A stretch of 64,000 nucleotides of DNA from the NCBI GenBank assembly GCA_964547905.1, contig CAZJPN010000089.1, positions 43,766 through 107,765 of the forward strand, written 5' to 3'. The stretch comes from JAJYLM01 sp964547905. GTDB taxonomy: Bacteria > JAMCPX01. The notes beneath the pieces are model-generated. The model saw nothing but the letters and a program-made list of their open reading frames with translations. It was not told the DNA's origin and made no database searches. Below are positions 53,049 to 62,015 of the stretch, in pieces (the stretch's first letter is position 1; each line of letters begins with the position of its first letter). The position numbers and the translations under genes were made by a program.

Positions 53049-53326
53049 ACAATAAGTTTTCTCTCCTTTACAAGCTGCTGTTTGATCATATTAAAGAGCT
53101 TGTTATAATCCACCTCCCCGCTCTTTAGTTCCGAATCGTATCTTTCCATAATGTCTTTAACTTCTTCATTGAGCTTATCCTCTAACTTCATGTCCTCGGA
53201 AATGATATTATAAATGTCAAGACTGATATCTTCTGTTTTAACCTGTTTTAGAAGCAAATTCTTATCCACTATCATTTTGGTTAAGAAATCGCTTAACCCT
53301 TTAATCTCCTCCCTGCTCAGTCTCAT
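53045..53326 (-). CDS. DUF507 protein, copy B
   Basis: A 93-residue DUF507 protein starting MRLSREEIKGLSDFLTKMI, the typical family start, which is why the ATG at 53326 was preferred over a TTG nine codons earlier. It is charged and helical. It is paralogous to the gene that follows it in an ATGA overlap. Confidence 0.85.
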   Translation of the reverse strand: MRLSREEIKGLSDFLTKMIVDKNLLLKQVKTEDISLDIYNIISEDMKLEDKLNEEVKDIMERYDSELKSGEVDYNKLFNMIKQQLVKERKLIV

Positions 53327-53391
53327 TTTCCTACAATCCTCTTTGATTTCCAATTCATACCAAAAGTATCATGCTACTCATACATTATTTT

Positions 53392-53850
53392 CTAACCCAA
53401 TCCGACCTTTTTCTTACTGCATTGTTTACATATACCAAATATCTCGAATCTATGGAAAATGGGTTTGAAGCCGGTGTCTCTGGATGCCTTATCTTTCAAT
53501 CTTTCTATTTCCGAATCTTTAAATTCTATTACAGAACCACACCGTATACATATAAGATGATCGTGCTGAACAGATGGTTCATCATTTATTTCGTACCTGG
53601 TAAATCCATCTTTAAAATCGACCTCTCGTGCGAAACCATATTTAACAAGAAGTTTAAGCGTTCTGTAAACGGTAACGAAACCTATACCTGCATTAATCTT
53701 TTTTACCATTTCATACAGTTCATCGGCATTGAGATGTTTGTTGCTCGAAACAAAGGCCCTTATGATGGCATTCCTCTTAGGGCTGTTTCTGAAGCCTTTT
53801 TTGTCAAGTTCAGAAATGATTTTTTTCTTGAAAATCAACTTTCTATCCAT
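53392..53850 (-). CDS. Fur-family metal-responsive repressor
   Basis: A 152-residue regulator. The winged helix covers about 1-85 with NSPKRNAIIRAFVSS and GIGFVTVYRTLKLLVKYG. Metal residues include QHDHLICIRCGSV with a CxxC and a second CxxC in GICKQC, the structural zinc site. It may be Fur, Zur or PerR; these cannot be told apart by eye. The ATG at 53850 lies 7 bases after a -10-like box, and no ribosome site is seen, so the mRNA may be leaderless. No target gene is identified. Confidence 0.9.
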   Translation of the reverse strand: MDRKLIFKKKIISELDKKGFRNSPKRNAIIRAFVSSNKHLNADELYEMVKKINAGIGFVTVYRTLKLLVKYGFAREVDFKDGFTRYEINDEPSVQHDHLICIRCGSVIEFKDSEIERLKDKASRDTGFKPIFHRFEIFGICKQCSKKKVGLG

Positions 53851-53852
53851 AG

Positions 53853-53904
53853 TTAACACTTTAACAGAAATACCGCGTATGTCAACCCTGTCGGAAAGTG
53901 TTAA
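53853..53904 (-). promoter_or_regulatory. Promoter and inverted repeat of the Fur-family gene
   Basis: On the minus strand TTGACA (53880-53885) is followed after 16 bases by TAAAGT (53858-53863), 7 bases before the start codon. A perfect 10-bp inverted repeat, TTAACACTTT (53853-53862) and AAAGTGTTAA (53895-53904), brackets the promoter. The arms could bind two regulator dimers. It does not match the usual Fur or PerR box. Confidence 0.5.
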
Positions 53905-53953
53905 AACCAAAAATGCATTAAGGGAAGTTTGCCATAAATCTAATTATCCGCTC

Positions 53954-54019
53954 GGGGTACCCCGCCAAAGGCGGGATCGTCCGATCCACCTGTAGGGGCA
54001 GGGCATGTCATGCACCTAC
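53954..54019. repeat. Cluster of nested palindromes
   Basis: Within 66 bases lie GGGGTACCCC (53954-53963), CCCGCC-AAA-GGCGGG (53961-53975), GATCG-TC-CGATC (53975-53986) and a GTAGG/CCTAC pair (53992-53996 with 54015-54019) around GCATG-T-CATGC. The block is GC-richer than its surroundings and lies in the gap of about 310 bases between the divergent Fur-family and diguanylate cyclase genes. It resembles a REP/MITE-type intergenic element; no second copy was found here. Confidence 0.5.
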
Positions 54020-54161
54020 AATATATCGGGGAATTTGTCATTTCTTTTCTCAGTTTCCAGACAATTCTCGGTCACCCTTTAAAGACTTGACCCCGTTTCG
54101 TCCCCTTTTCGTACTTCACAATGTTGACTTTTCTAACATCACCATTGTAAAGAATTAAGAT

Positions 54162-56048
54162 ATGTTGAAGGAATTACTCGGTAAAAGTCTTGCATATAGA
54201 CTAACATTACTGATGACCCTTGTGGTTATCATAACCCTTGGTATAGTCATTTTTCTTTATATATACCTTGAAAAGGGCTTTGCATATAATACGGCGGAAT
54301 ACCAATTCAATTTAATAAACAGGACATTCGATGAACTTATATCTTACACAAACGGAAAGGATCATGATATACAGCCGCAGTATATAATAGAAAAACTCGG
54401 AGAAAATTCCAATATTGACTATATAACACTTTATACCAATAACGGCAAACCACTCATAGCAAGCACAACTTCGAGCCAGAAGTCTTTAAGCGAAAAAGAA
54501 TTAAAAGAGCTTGAGGAACTTTCTCATGATGACTCTATAACGACTATGTCGAAAAAAACACTTGATTACATTGCACCTATAAGATTGAGGAGTAGCTGTG
54601 AACAATGTCACACAAACGGCAAAACGCTTGGGTTTATAAAGATCAGCTCTTATTACACAACTATATACAAGCACACGTACGATATGGCTAAAAAACTCGG
54701 CTTGATCTTGTTGTCCTCTCTGTTCATATTCTGGATTGCTGCCATATTCATTTCGGAGTTCGTTGTCGTAAAACCCTTGAAAGAATTCGTGGCACTTATC
54801 CAAAAGGCTGAACTAAACAATTTTCTTCCAAGAGGTACGCTGACAAGGCAGGACGAGATCGGCGAAATAGAAGATAATTTCAATCAAATGCTGTCAAGAA
54901 TAACCAAACTTATGGCTACAAGTGTTGAAAAAGAAAGGGAACTCGTCTTTGTAAAAGAAGAATTAAAATATAAAGAACTGCTCGAAAAAAGATCGGAACA
55001 GATAGAAAAGGTTAACAAGGAGCTTGAAGACAGCGTCAAGGAGCTTTCCACCATGTATAACTTCGGGCAGTACATCATATCAACAGTGGATATGAACGAA
55101 TTGCTTCGCATCATAACAACCGCAATAGTGGACACTCTAAACTATAAGGAATGTGCTATCCTATTTAAGGAGAACAATCTTCTGCGGATTGTATCCGCAT
55201 GGGGCTTTGAAGACAATGCCAGGCTTATAGGCATTGAATTCGGTCTTGACGAAGGAATAAGCGGCAATGTAGCATCAAGCGGTAAACCTTTGCTTATAAA
55301 TGATACAAGCAAAGAATCGCGCTATCTGCACTACAAGGGACACACACACAAGGAAGGCTCTTTTTTAAGCATACCTCTAAAATACAAAAACTCTGTTATA
55401 GGTGTTTTAAATGTGAGCAATGATACGCCCAATAGCCTTACAAAAAAGGACATAGATTTCCTGACGGCAATCAGCGCTCAGATCGCGGTAGTAATAGAAA
55501 ATGCAAGGCTTTATGAGCAAACAAAAGAACTATCCATAACGGACGATCTTACCGGATTATTTAACAGAAGACACATGCGCGTAGTACTTGATAAAGAATG
55601 GGAACGTTCAAACAGGTACTCTCAGCCCCTTTCACTTTTGATGATAGATTTAGACCTTTTCAAGAGTTACAATGATAATTTCGGCCATCTCAAGGGAGAC
55701 GAGGCTCTTGCCATTCTCTCTCAAATAATAAAAATGAACATAAGGGGTATAGATGCACCCATAAGATACGGCGGAGATGAATTTCTAATAATACTGCCGG
55801 ATACGGATGCCGATGGAGCAATGACAACAGCAGAAAAACTACGCAAGGCCATAGCTGATGCCTTTACATATAAAAATGTTTCCACACTCACGATAAGCAC
55901 AGGTGTTGTAACATACCCGAATGAAATGTTTGATAATATACACGAGTTTTTGTACGCTTCCGACATAGCCCTCTACGAAGCAAAAAAAAGAGGACAGAAT
56001 ACTATTACACAATACGCTAGCAAATCAATGCAGGAGAAACCCAAATGA
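54162..56048 (+). CDS. Membrane diguanylate cyclase with periplasmic heme c motif, HAMP and GAF
   Basis: A 628-residue sensor that should make c-di-GMP. TM1 is at about 12-35; the periplasmic part (36-178) has C146-E-Q-C149-H150, a c-type heme-binding motif like that of DUF3365 sensors. TM2 at 180-203 is followed by HAMP (to about 258), a coiled coil, a GAF domain (about 315-455) and a GGDEF domain (about 465-625). The active site YGGDEF is intact, and RGID five residues before it is the product-inhibition I-site. Heme would allow redox or gas sensing. It overlaps pheA in ATGA. A TTGACT at 54124-54129 may be its promoter; no ribosome site is clear. Confidence 0.9.
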   Translation: MLKELLGKSLAYRLTLLMTLVVIITLGIVIFLYIYLEKGFAYNTAEYQFNLINRTFDELISYTNGKDHDIQPQYIIEKLGENSNIDYITLYTNNGKPLIASTTSSQKSLSEKELKELEELSHDDSITTMSKKTLDYIAPIRLRSSCEQCHTNGKTLGFIKISSYYTTIYKHTYDMAKKLGLILLSSLFIFWIAAIFISEFVVVKPLKEFVALIQKAELNNFLPRGTLTRQDEIGEIEDNFNQMLSRITKLMATSVEKERELVFVKEELKYKELLEKRSEQIEKVNKELEDSVKELSTMYNFGQYIISTVDMNELLRIITTAIVDTLNYKECAILFKENNLLRIVSAWGFEDNARLIGIEFGLDEGISGNVASSGKPLLINDTSKESRYLHYKGHTHKEGSFLSIPLKYKNSVIGVLNVSNDTPNSLTKKDIDFLTAISAQIAVVIENARLYEQTKELSITDDLTGLFNRRHMRVVLDKEWERSNRYSQPLSLLMIDLDLFKSYNDNFGHLKGDEALAILSQIIKMNIRGIDAPIRYGGDEFLIILPDTDADGAMTTAEKLRKAIADAFTYKNVSTLTISTGVVTYPNEMFDNIHEFLYASDIALYEAKKRGQNTITQYASKSMQEKPK

Positions 56049-57133
56049 TAAATAATTATATCAGCGATTTGAGGAAGCAGATAGATACTATCGACGACAA
56101 GCTCCTCGAACTTTTGAACCAGCGGATAAAAATAGCAATAGATGTCAACAAAGAAAAAAAGAAAACAGCGGCATCGGTGTATTATCCGTCAAGGGAGGCT
56201 TCCATTGTAAACAGGCTTATGCGGTTGAACAAGGGACCGCTTAAGAACGAATTTATAAAATACATATTCAAGGAAATTTTCTCTGCTTCAAGGGCATCCG
56301 TAACACCTCCAAAGATAGCATTCCTTGGTCCGGAAGGTACATGGGCACATCAGGCTGCACTGCTTGAGTTCGGGAATTCATCCCCTCTTTTGCCAGCCAA
56401 GAATATTTCAGAGATCTTTAACGAGGTGGAATACAGCAACTGCGATTTCGGCGTTGTTCCAATAGAAAATTCCACGGAAGGTACCGTACCCCAAACGCTC
56501 GACCGGTTTATAGATTCAAACCTGCTGATAGCACGAGAAATCTTTGTTCCCATAACCTACGTACTCGCAGCAAAAGAAAGGACCGTCTTACATGATATCA
56601 AGAAAGTGTATTCGCACCCGCAGGCTATCGCACAGTGCAGAAGATGGATAAGGGAGAAGCTTCCGAATGCCATGACGGTCGATACGGACAGTACAAGCCA
56701 GGCTGCGAAAATAGTACAGCAGGCAAGCTCATCCGTAGCTATTGTAAGTGAGCTTGCAGCGAGGCTTTACAAGCTAAAGATACTCGCAAACAGACTCGAA
56801 GAAAATCCCAACAATGTTACCAGGTTTGTCGTCATAGGAAAGATCATGCCCGACAGAACGAACAATGATAAGACCTCCATTATTTTTGCTGTAAAACACA
56901 GGGCAGGTACACTATATTCCGCATTAAAACCATTTTCGGATTACAGGGTAAATCTTACAAAGATAGAATCAAGACCCTTAAAAAAGAAGGCGTGGGAATA
57001 CCTTTTCTTTGTGGATATTGATGGACATATCGAGGATCAGAAGATCAAGAAGGCCATAGCATCACTAAAACCACACACGGTGTTCTTTAAGTTTCTTGGT
57101 TCTTATCCAAAAACAAAACAGGAGAACTTATGA
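56045..57133 (+). CDS. pheA: Chorismate mutase / prephenate dehydratase (P-protein)
   Basis: A 362-residue bifunctional enzyme of phenylalanine synthesis. The mutase is at 1-85 (LRKQIDTIDDKLLELLNQR). The dehydratase follows with KIAFLGPEGTWAHQAALLEF and PIENSTEGTVPQTLD, and an ACT domain from about 275 with KIESRPLKKKAWEYLFFVD for phenylalanine feedback. It starts in an ATGA overlap with the cyclase and is coupled to hisC likewise. Confidence 0.96.
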   Translation: MINNYISDLRKQIDTIDDKLLELLNQRIKIAIDVNKEKKKTAASVYYPSREASIVNRLMRLNKGPLKNEFIKYIFKEIFSASRASVTPPKIAFLGPEGTWAHQAALLEFGNSSPLLPAKNISEIFNEVEYSNCDFGVVPIENSTEGTVPQTLDRFIDSNLLIAREIFVPITYVLAAKERTVLHDIKKVYSHPQAIAQCRRWIREKLPNAMTVDTDSTSQAAKIVQQASSSVAIVSELAARLYKLKILANRLEENPNNVTRFVVIGKIMPDRTNNDKTSIIFAVKHRAGTLYSALKPFSDYRVNLTKIESRPLKKKAWEYLFFVDIDGHIEDQKIKKAIASLKPHTVFFKFLGSYPKTKQENL

Positions 57134-58242
57134 CTTACCAATTCATTCCAAAATACGTTCAGGACATCGTTCCCTATCCCCCGGGTAAACCCATTGAGGA
57201 AGTAGAGAGAGAACTCGGCATAAAAAATTCCGTAAAGATAGCGTCAAACGAAAACCCATTGGGTACGTCTCCACTTGCCGTACAGGCAATAAAGAGGTTG
57301 CTAAAAAACTTAAACCGCTACCCCGACGGAAGTGCATTTTATCTCAAGAATAAACTTTCGGACATCCACAAAATAGCACCAGAATCTATAATAATAGGCA
57401 ATGGCTCAAACGAGCTTATTGAACTTATAATAAGAACGTTCTTACAACCTGGTGATGAAGCGATTATATCCGACCCGAGCTTCCTTATCTATTCGATTAC
57501 GGTAAAGGCTTCGGGTGGTAAATCAATAATCATAAAACTCAAAGATGATTATAACTACGATGTAAAGGGTATAATAAAGGCTATCAACAAACGGACAAGG
57601 CTTATATTTGTTTCCAACCCAAACAATCCAACCGGTACGATCATAACAAAAAAGGATTATGAATGGCTTATAAGAAGAGCGCCCAAACATGTTGTCGTTG
57701 TAGACGATGCCGCTTACCGGGAATTCGTACAATCCGACGATTATCCCGATGGCATCGATTATGTCAGAGAAAGAAACATAAACCTGATAGTCCTGAGGAC
57801 ATTCTCAAAACTTTACGGGCTTGCAGGACTCAGGATAGGTTATGGCGTTACAACCGCAGAACTTGCAGGCTACATAGAACGTGTAAGACAGCCTTTTAAT
57901 GTCAACAGCCTCGCGCAAACAGCGGCCATAGCAGCACTCGACGACAAAGCCTTTGTAAAAAGGACCCTCGCAAACAATAGGAGCGGTCTTGATTATCTTT
58001 ACAAGACGCTTGACAGTATGAATATCTCGTTTATACCTACACAGGCGAATTTTTTCCTTATAAGGGTTTCTCCGTTTATGTCCGCTAAACAGGCATTTGA
58101 ATCTCTTTTAAGAAAAGGTATAATCGTGAGGGACATGACAAGTTATGGGCTCGGAGATTACATAAGGATAAATGTCGGCACACCGTCCGAAAACAGGAAG
58201 TTCATAAAGGAGTTCGGTGAAATTCTGAAAGACAGACTATGA
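57130..58242 (+). CDS. hisC: HisC-type aminotransferase, probably aromatic
   Basis: A 370-residue class II PLP aminotransferase. It has SNPNNPTGT, VVVDDAAYREF and the PLP lysine in RTFSKLYGLAGLRIGYG. Sequence is that of histidinol-phosphate aminotransferases. The place between pheA and tyrA in overlapping genes suggests it aminates phenylpyruvate or 4-hydroxyphenylpyruvate (or prephenate); it may also serve histidine synthesis. No other his gene is in the window. Confidence 0.9.
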   Translation: MTYQFIPKYVQDIVPYPPGKPIEEVERELGIKNSVKIASNENPLGTSPLAVQAIKRLLKNLNRYPDGSAFYLKNKLSDIHKIAPESIIIGNGSNELIELIIRTFLQPGDEAIISDPSFLIYSITVKASGGKSIIIKLKDDYNYDVKGIIKAINKRTRLIFVSNPNNPTGTIITKKDYEWLIRRAPKHVVVVDDAAYREFVQSDDYPDGIDYVRERNINLIVLRTFSKLYGLAGLRIGYGVTTAELAGYIERVRQPFNVNSLAQTAAIAALDDKAFVKRTLANNRSGLDYLYKTLDSMNISFIPTQANFFLIRVSPFMSAKQAFESLLRKGIIVRDMTSYGLGDYIRINVGTPSENRKFIKEFGEILKDRL

Positions 58243-59111
58243 ATAAACCATTCTACGATCAGATTGCTCTAATAGGCACAGGAATGATGGGAACATCACT
58301 CGGCATAGCTATAAAAAAAAATGGTCTATGCAATAATATTATAGGCATTGACAAGAATTTCGATAATCTTAAGGCGGCAAAAAAACTTTCCGCAATAGAC
58401 AGTTATACCGACTGTCTGAAGGATGGAATATCAGACGCCGTTCTTATTATCTTTGCGATCCCAATCCTGTCCACATTCGAAGTAGCCAAAAGGATAGTTT
58501 TTGCTGTAAAAAAGGATGCCGTAATTACGGATATAGGAAGCACCAAGGGTGAACTTGTTCACAAGATGACAGAGCTTTTTTACGGGCACAGCAACTATAT
58601 CGGCAGCCATCCTATTACAGGTACTGAGAAATCGGGTGCCATAAATGCTATAGACGGCCTTTACGACGGGAAAAAATGCATAATTACCCCTATAGAAAAT
58701 ACCGAGCGGTTTGCCGTAGATGCAATAAAGAAATTCTGGGAATTTATAGGAAGCGACATAATTGTGATGGATCCTTATGAGCATGACAGGATTATGGCAA
58801 GGGTTTCGCATCTTCCGCATGTCGTTGCGTATTCGCTTGTGGGAAGCGTTATGGAGCAGCAAAGAACGGACAATGAGCTTTTTAAGTATGCCGGGGGAGG
58901 ATTGAAGGACTATACACGTATAGCAGGCAGTGATCCCGTAATGTGGCGCGACATATTTATTTCAAATTCGAAGGAGATTCTCAACGCAATTGAACAATTC
59001 TTCAAAACAATGGATAGATTGAGCCGCATGATAAAAGAAAAGGACATGAAGGGTATACATGATTTTCTCGAAGACGTAAGAGAGGCAAGGAGGCATATCA
59101 CAGATAGATGA
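58239..59111 (+). CDS. tyrA: Prephenate/arogenate dehydrogenase
   Basis: A 290-residue oxidative decarboxylase in tyrosine synthesis. The Rossmann motif IGTGMMGTSLGIAIKK is at 12-27, then GSHPITGTEKSGAINA near 123 and ARVSHLPHVVAYSL near 187. The length matches monofunctional bacterial enzymes without a mutase or ACT domain. ATGA overlaps on both sides. NAD or NADP use is not clear. Confidence 0.95.
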   Translation: MNKPFYDQIALIGTGMMGTSLGIAIKKNGLCNNIIGIDKNFDNLKAAKKLSAIDSYTDCLKDGISDAVLIIFAIPILSTFEVAKRIVFAVKKDAVITDIGSTKGELVHKMTELFYGHSNYIGSHPITGTEKSGAINAIDGLYDGKKCIITPIENTERFAVDAIKKFWEFIGSDIIVMDPYEHDRIMARVSHLPHVVAYSLVGSVMEQQRTDNELFKYAGGGLKDYTRIAGSDPVMWRDIFISNSKEILNAIEQFFKTMDRLSRMIKEKDMKGIHDFLEDVREARRHITDR

Positions 59112-60406
59112 ACAACGGTGACAAAAAATCTTTCATTCCTGTTGAAAAGCTCGAAGGGGCAATAACAGTTCCTGGGGATAAATCAATATCCCACAGAGCG
59201 TTGTTCGTTTCGGCCATTGCCTCTGGCATCAGTAAAATAGAAAATATATTAATTGCGGATGATATTATGAGCACCGCAAAATGCCTGCGTTCACTCGGCA
59301 CTGAGATCGAAATAAGAAATACAACAGCAGCTGTAACCGGGAAGGGCATTCATGGGTTTAAAGAACCATCCAACCTGCTTGACGCAGGGAATTCAGGCAC
59401 CACTGCAAGGATCATGCTCGGTCTTCTCAGCACCCAGGATTTTTTCTCGGTAATAACAGGCGATGATTCATTGAGGACAAGACCGATGAAAAGGATAACA
59501 GTTCCCTTAACAGCAATGGGTACATTCATCGACGGTAGGGATCGTACAAACTATCTTCCCCTATATGTACGCGGCGGCAGGTCAAAAGGCATCGATTACA
59601 ATATGCCGACAGCCTCGGCACAGGTTAAAACAGGCCTTCTATTGGCGTCGATGGGTGCAAAGGGTATTATGACTATAAGGGAACCATTAAACACGCGAGA
59701 CCATACAGAACGCATGTTAAAGGCAAACGGCATCGATTTAAAGGTTTCGGATAAAGTCATACAACTTGTATGCTCACAAAAACCATTGCCGATGAACATA
59801 AGGATACCCGGAGATTTTTCTTCTGCGGCTTTTTTTATAGGTGCCGGAATTATAGCAAAACATTCCGACATACTCATTACAAACGTAGGTATAAATCCCG
59901 GGAGAACGGGGCTTCTCGATATCCTAAAAAAAATGGGCGCTTCTATAGAAATTACGAACACAAGGTTTGAAGCGGGAGAGCCGATTGCGGATATACACGT
60001 TACGCAATCAAAGCTTCACGGAGTTGTAATCGAAGACAGAGAACTCATAGTCAGAACGATCGATGAACTTCCATTACTTGCTGTCATCTCGGCTTATGCC
60101 GAGGGACAAACCTTAATAAAGAATGCGGAAGAACTCAGAGTGAAAGAAACGGATCGCATAAAAGCGATCGTGTACGGACTCTCGAACATAGGTATAAAAG
60201 CAAGAGAATTCCAAGATGGTCTTCGTATAGAGGGTGGAGAAGTAAAAGGCGGTTCAGTCTCAAGCTATGGAGATCACAGGATTGCAATGGCTTTTGCGGT
60301 TGCATCTGTATCGAGTAAAAAAGAAATTTTAATAGACAATTTTGATGCTGTCAGCATTTCATTTCCTCAGTTTATAGATATATTTAATATATTGAGACAT
60401 GTATGA
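59108..60406 (+). CDS. aroA: 5-enolpyruvylshikimate-3-phosphate synthase
   Basis: A 432-residue shikimate-pathway enzyme. PGDKSISHRALFVSAIA at 18-34, LLDAGNSGTTARIMLGLL near 95, KETDRIKAI and SYGDHRIAMAFAVA near 390 are the conserved substrate-binding segments. The pattern DAGNSGTT places an alanine-for-asparagine context of the usual LGNAGT loop, suggesting a class II type enzyme. ATGA overlaps both neighbours. Confidence 0.95.
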   Translation: MNNGDKKSFIPVEKLEGAITVPGDKSISHRALFVSAIASGISKIENILIADDIMSTAKCLRSLGTEIEIRNTTAAVTGKGIHGFKEPSNLLDAGNSGTTARIMLGLLSTQDFFSVITGDDSLRTRPMKRITVPLTAMGTFIDGRDRTNYLPLYVRGGRSKGIDYNMPTASAQVKTGLLLASMGAKGIMTIREPLNTRDHTERMLKANGIDLKVSDKVIQLVCSQKPLPMNIRIPGDFSSAAFFIGAGIIAKHSDILITNVGINPGRTGLLDILKKMGASIEITNTRFEAGEPIADIHVTQSKLHGVVIEDRELIVRTIDELPLLAVISAYAEGQTLIKNAEELRVKETDRIKAIVYGLSNIGIKAREFQDGLRIEGGEVKGGSVSSYGDHRIAMAFAVASVSSKKEILIDNFDAVSISFPQFIDIFNILRHV

Positions 60407-61947
60407 AAAAACACACAATCGTAGCAATAGACGGGCCATCCGGCAGCGGCAAAAGTACTGCTGCGGCAGGACTTGCGAAAAGCCTTGGATATAACTATAT
60501 AAACAGCGGCGGTATTTACAGAGCGATAGCCCTTAAAGCAATACATAATAATATTACCGTCAACGAAGAACGACTGATATCGGAAATCACACAAAACACT
60601 ACATTTGACATAAAGAAGGAAACCGATAATTGGCGTATCGTTATGGACGATAAGGACGTATCGGATGAAATTAAAAACGCACATGTTGCCCAGGTATCAT
60701 CGCAGATTTCGGTCTTTACAGGCATAAGGAATATAGTCAACTCTATTATTCATGATATGATAAATTGTAATACCGTGGTCGAAGGGAGAGATATCGGAAC
60801 GGTCGTCTTTCCATCGGCCGATATAAAATTTTTTTTAACGGCATCTTCGGAAGTGAGGGCTATGCGGAGGTATGAAGAGCTGAAGTCGGCAGAAAATGAC
60901 ATAACATACGAACAGATGCTGCGGGAAATAGAGATGCGCGATCTCAGAGATCGGAACAGGGAAATAGCGCCATTAACACCAGCGGATGATGCTATTATGT
61001 TAGACACGACAAACATGGACATAAACGCCGTAATTGCATTTTTATACAATGAAACAAAAACGCGGTTATCCCAAAAATATATCGATACCGTAAATGGTGT
61101 TAAATTCTATACTACGGTTTCTGCCGGATTCTGCTTCGGTGTAAAGAGGGCAATCGATATAGCGATAAAAACAAGCAAACAGCACCATGATGTTTATACT
61201 CTGGGGCCACTCATTCATAACCCGCAGGAAGTCAAACGGCTTGAGGAACTCGGAATAAAACCAGTCGAAGATATAGGTACTATATCATCCGGAACACTGG
61301 TTTATCGTTCGCATGGGGTTACCACCGAAGAGGCAAAAAACGCAGCAGAAAAAGGTTTGAACATAATAGATGCCACATGCCCTTTTGTTACCAGATCACA
61401 AAAATTGGTCAGGACACTTACCAAAAAAGGCTTTCATGTCGTTATAGTCGGAGATGCCAAACATCCCGAGGTAAAGAGTCTATTGAGTTATGCGATGCCG
61501 CATCAGGTTACCGTTGTGAAGAGTCCTGAGGAACTGCCTCCTGTATGGAACACCAAAAAACTTGCGGTACTTGCCCAGACGACCCAGTCTATGGAGAATT
61601 TTAAGAAAATCATCTCTGTTCTTTTAGACGGTGCTTATGAACTTGCCATTTATAACACCATATGTGATGCTACAAAAATAAGACAGGATGAATCCGCTAC
61701 TCTTGCAAAAATGGTCGATCTCATGGTTGTCATAGGTGGATTTAACAGTTCCAATACGAATAAACTTGCAAATATATGTAAAGCGATCAATCCTAATACA
61801 TACCATGTAGAACATGAGGACCAAATTAAAAAAGAAATGTTGATCGGGGCAAAAAAGGTTGGTATTACAGCTGGAGCATCAACTCCTATATGGCTGATAA
61901 AAGATGTTCTAAAGAGGTTGAAAGAGATAAGTAAAGACTTAACATAA
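60403..61947 (+). CDS. Fusion of cytidylate kinase and IspH (HMBPP reductase)
   Basis: A 514-residue fusion. Residues 1-215 are CMP kinase (IDGPSGSGKSTAAAGLA at 9-25; GRDIGTVVFP). Residues about 228-514 are IspH, the last step of the MEP isoprenoid pathway, with three [4Fe-4S] cysteines in SAGFCFGVKRA, DATCPFV and NTICDAT, and SHGV and HPEV segments. No stop or ribosome site lies between the halves. It overlaps aroA in ATGA and is followed by rpsA; cmk next to rpsA and ispH next to rpsA are both common, so the fusion is of neighbours. Confidence 0.95.
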   Translation: MKKHTIVAIDGPSGSGKSTAAAGLAKSLGYNYINSGGIYRAIALKAIHNNITVNEERLISEITQNTTFDIKKETDNWRIVMDDKDVSDEIKNAHVAQVSSQISVFTGIRNIVNSIIHDMINCNTVVEGRDIGTVVFPSADIKFFLTASSEVRAMRRYEELKSAENDITYEQMLREIEMRDLRDRNREIAPLTPADDAIMLDTTNMDINAVIAFLYNETKTRLSQKYIDTVNGVKFYTTVSAGFCFGVKRAIDIAIKTSKQHHDVYTLGPLIHNPQEVKRLEELGIKPVEDIGTISSGTLVYRSHGVTTEEAKNAAEKGLNIIDATCPFVTRSQKLVRTLTKKGFHVVIVGDAKHPEVKSLLSYAMPHQVTVVKSPEELPPVWNTKKLAVLAQTTQSMENFKKIISVLLDGAYELAIYNTICDATKIRQDESATLAKMVDLMVVIGGFNSSNTNKLANICKAINPNTYHVEHEDQIKKEMLIGAKKVGITAGASTPIWLIKDVLKRLKEISKDLT

Positions 61948-61964
61948 TTAAAGATATATACAAT

Positions 61965-61990
61965 TTGATTATTATTTTTTAAGGTATAAT
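61965..61990 (+). promoter_or_regulatory. Possible promoter before rpsA
   Basis: A perfect TATAAT lies at 61985-61990, 26 bases before the rpsA ATG. The best -35-like hexamer, TTGATT at 61965-61970, has a short spacer of 14. A promoter internal to the long operon is plausible because ribosomal protein S1 needs high expression. AGGAGG precedes the ATG. Confidence 0.4.
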
Positions 61991-62015
61991 ATAAAAATCA
62001 GGAGGATAAATATAA

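Noticed and set aside
54124..54152. Promoter TTGACT with TGTAAA before the diguanylate cyclase
   Set aside because: The -10 match is weak and the distance to the ATG is very short; noted in the gene entry but not listed as its own feature.
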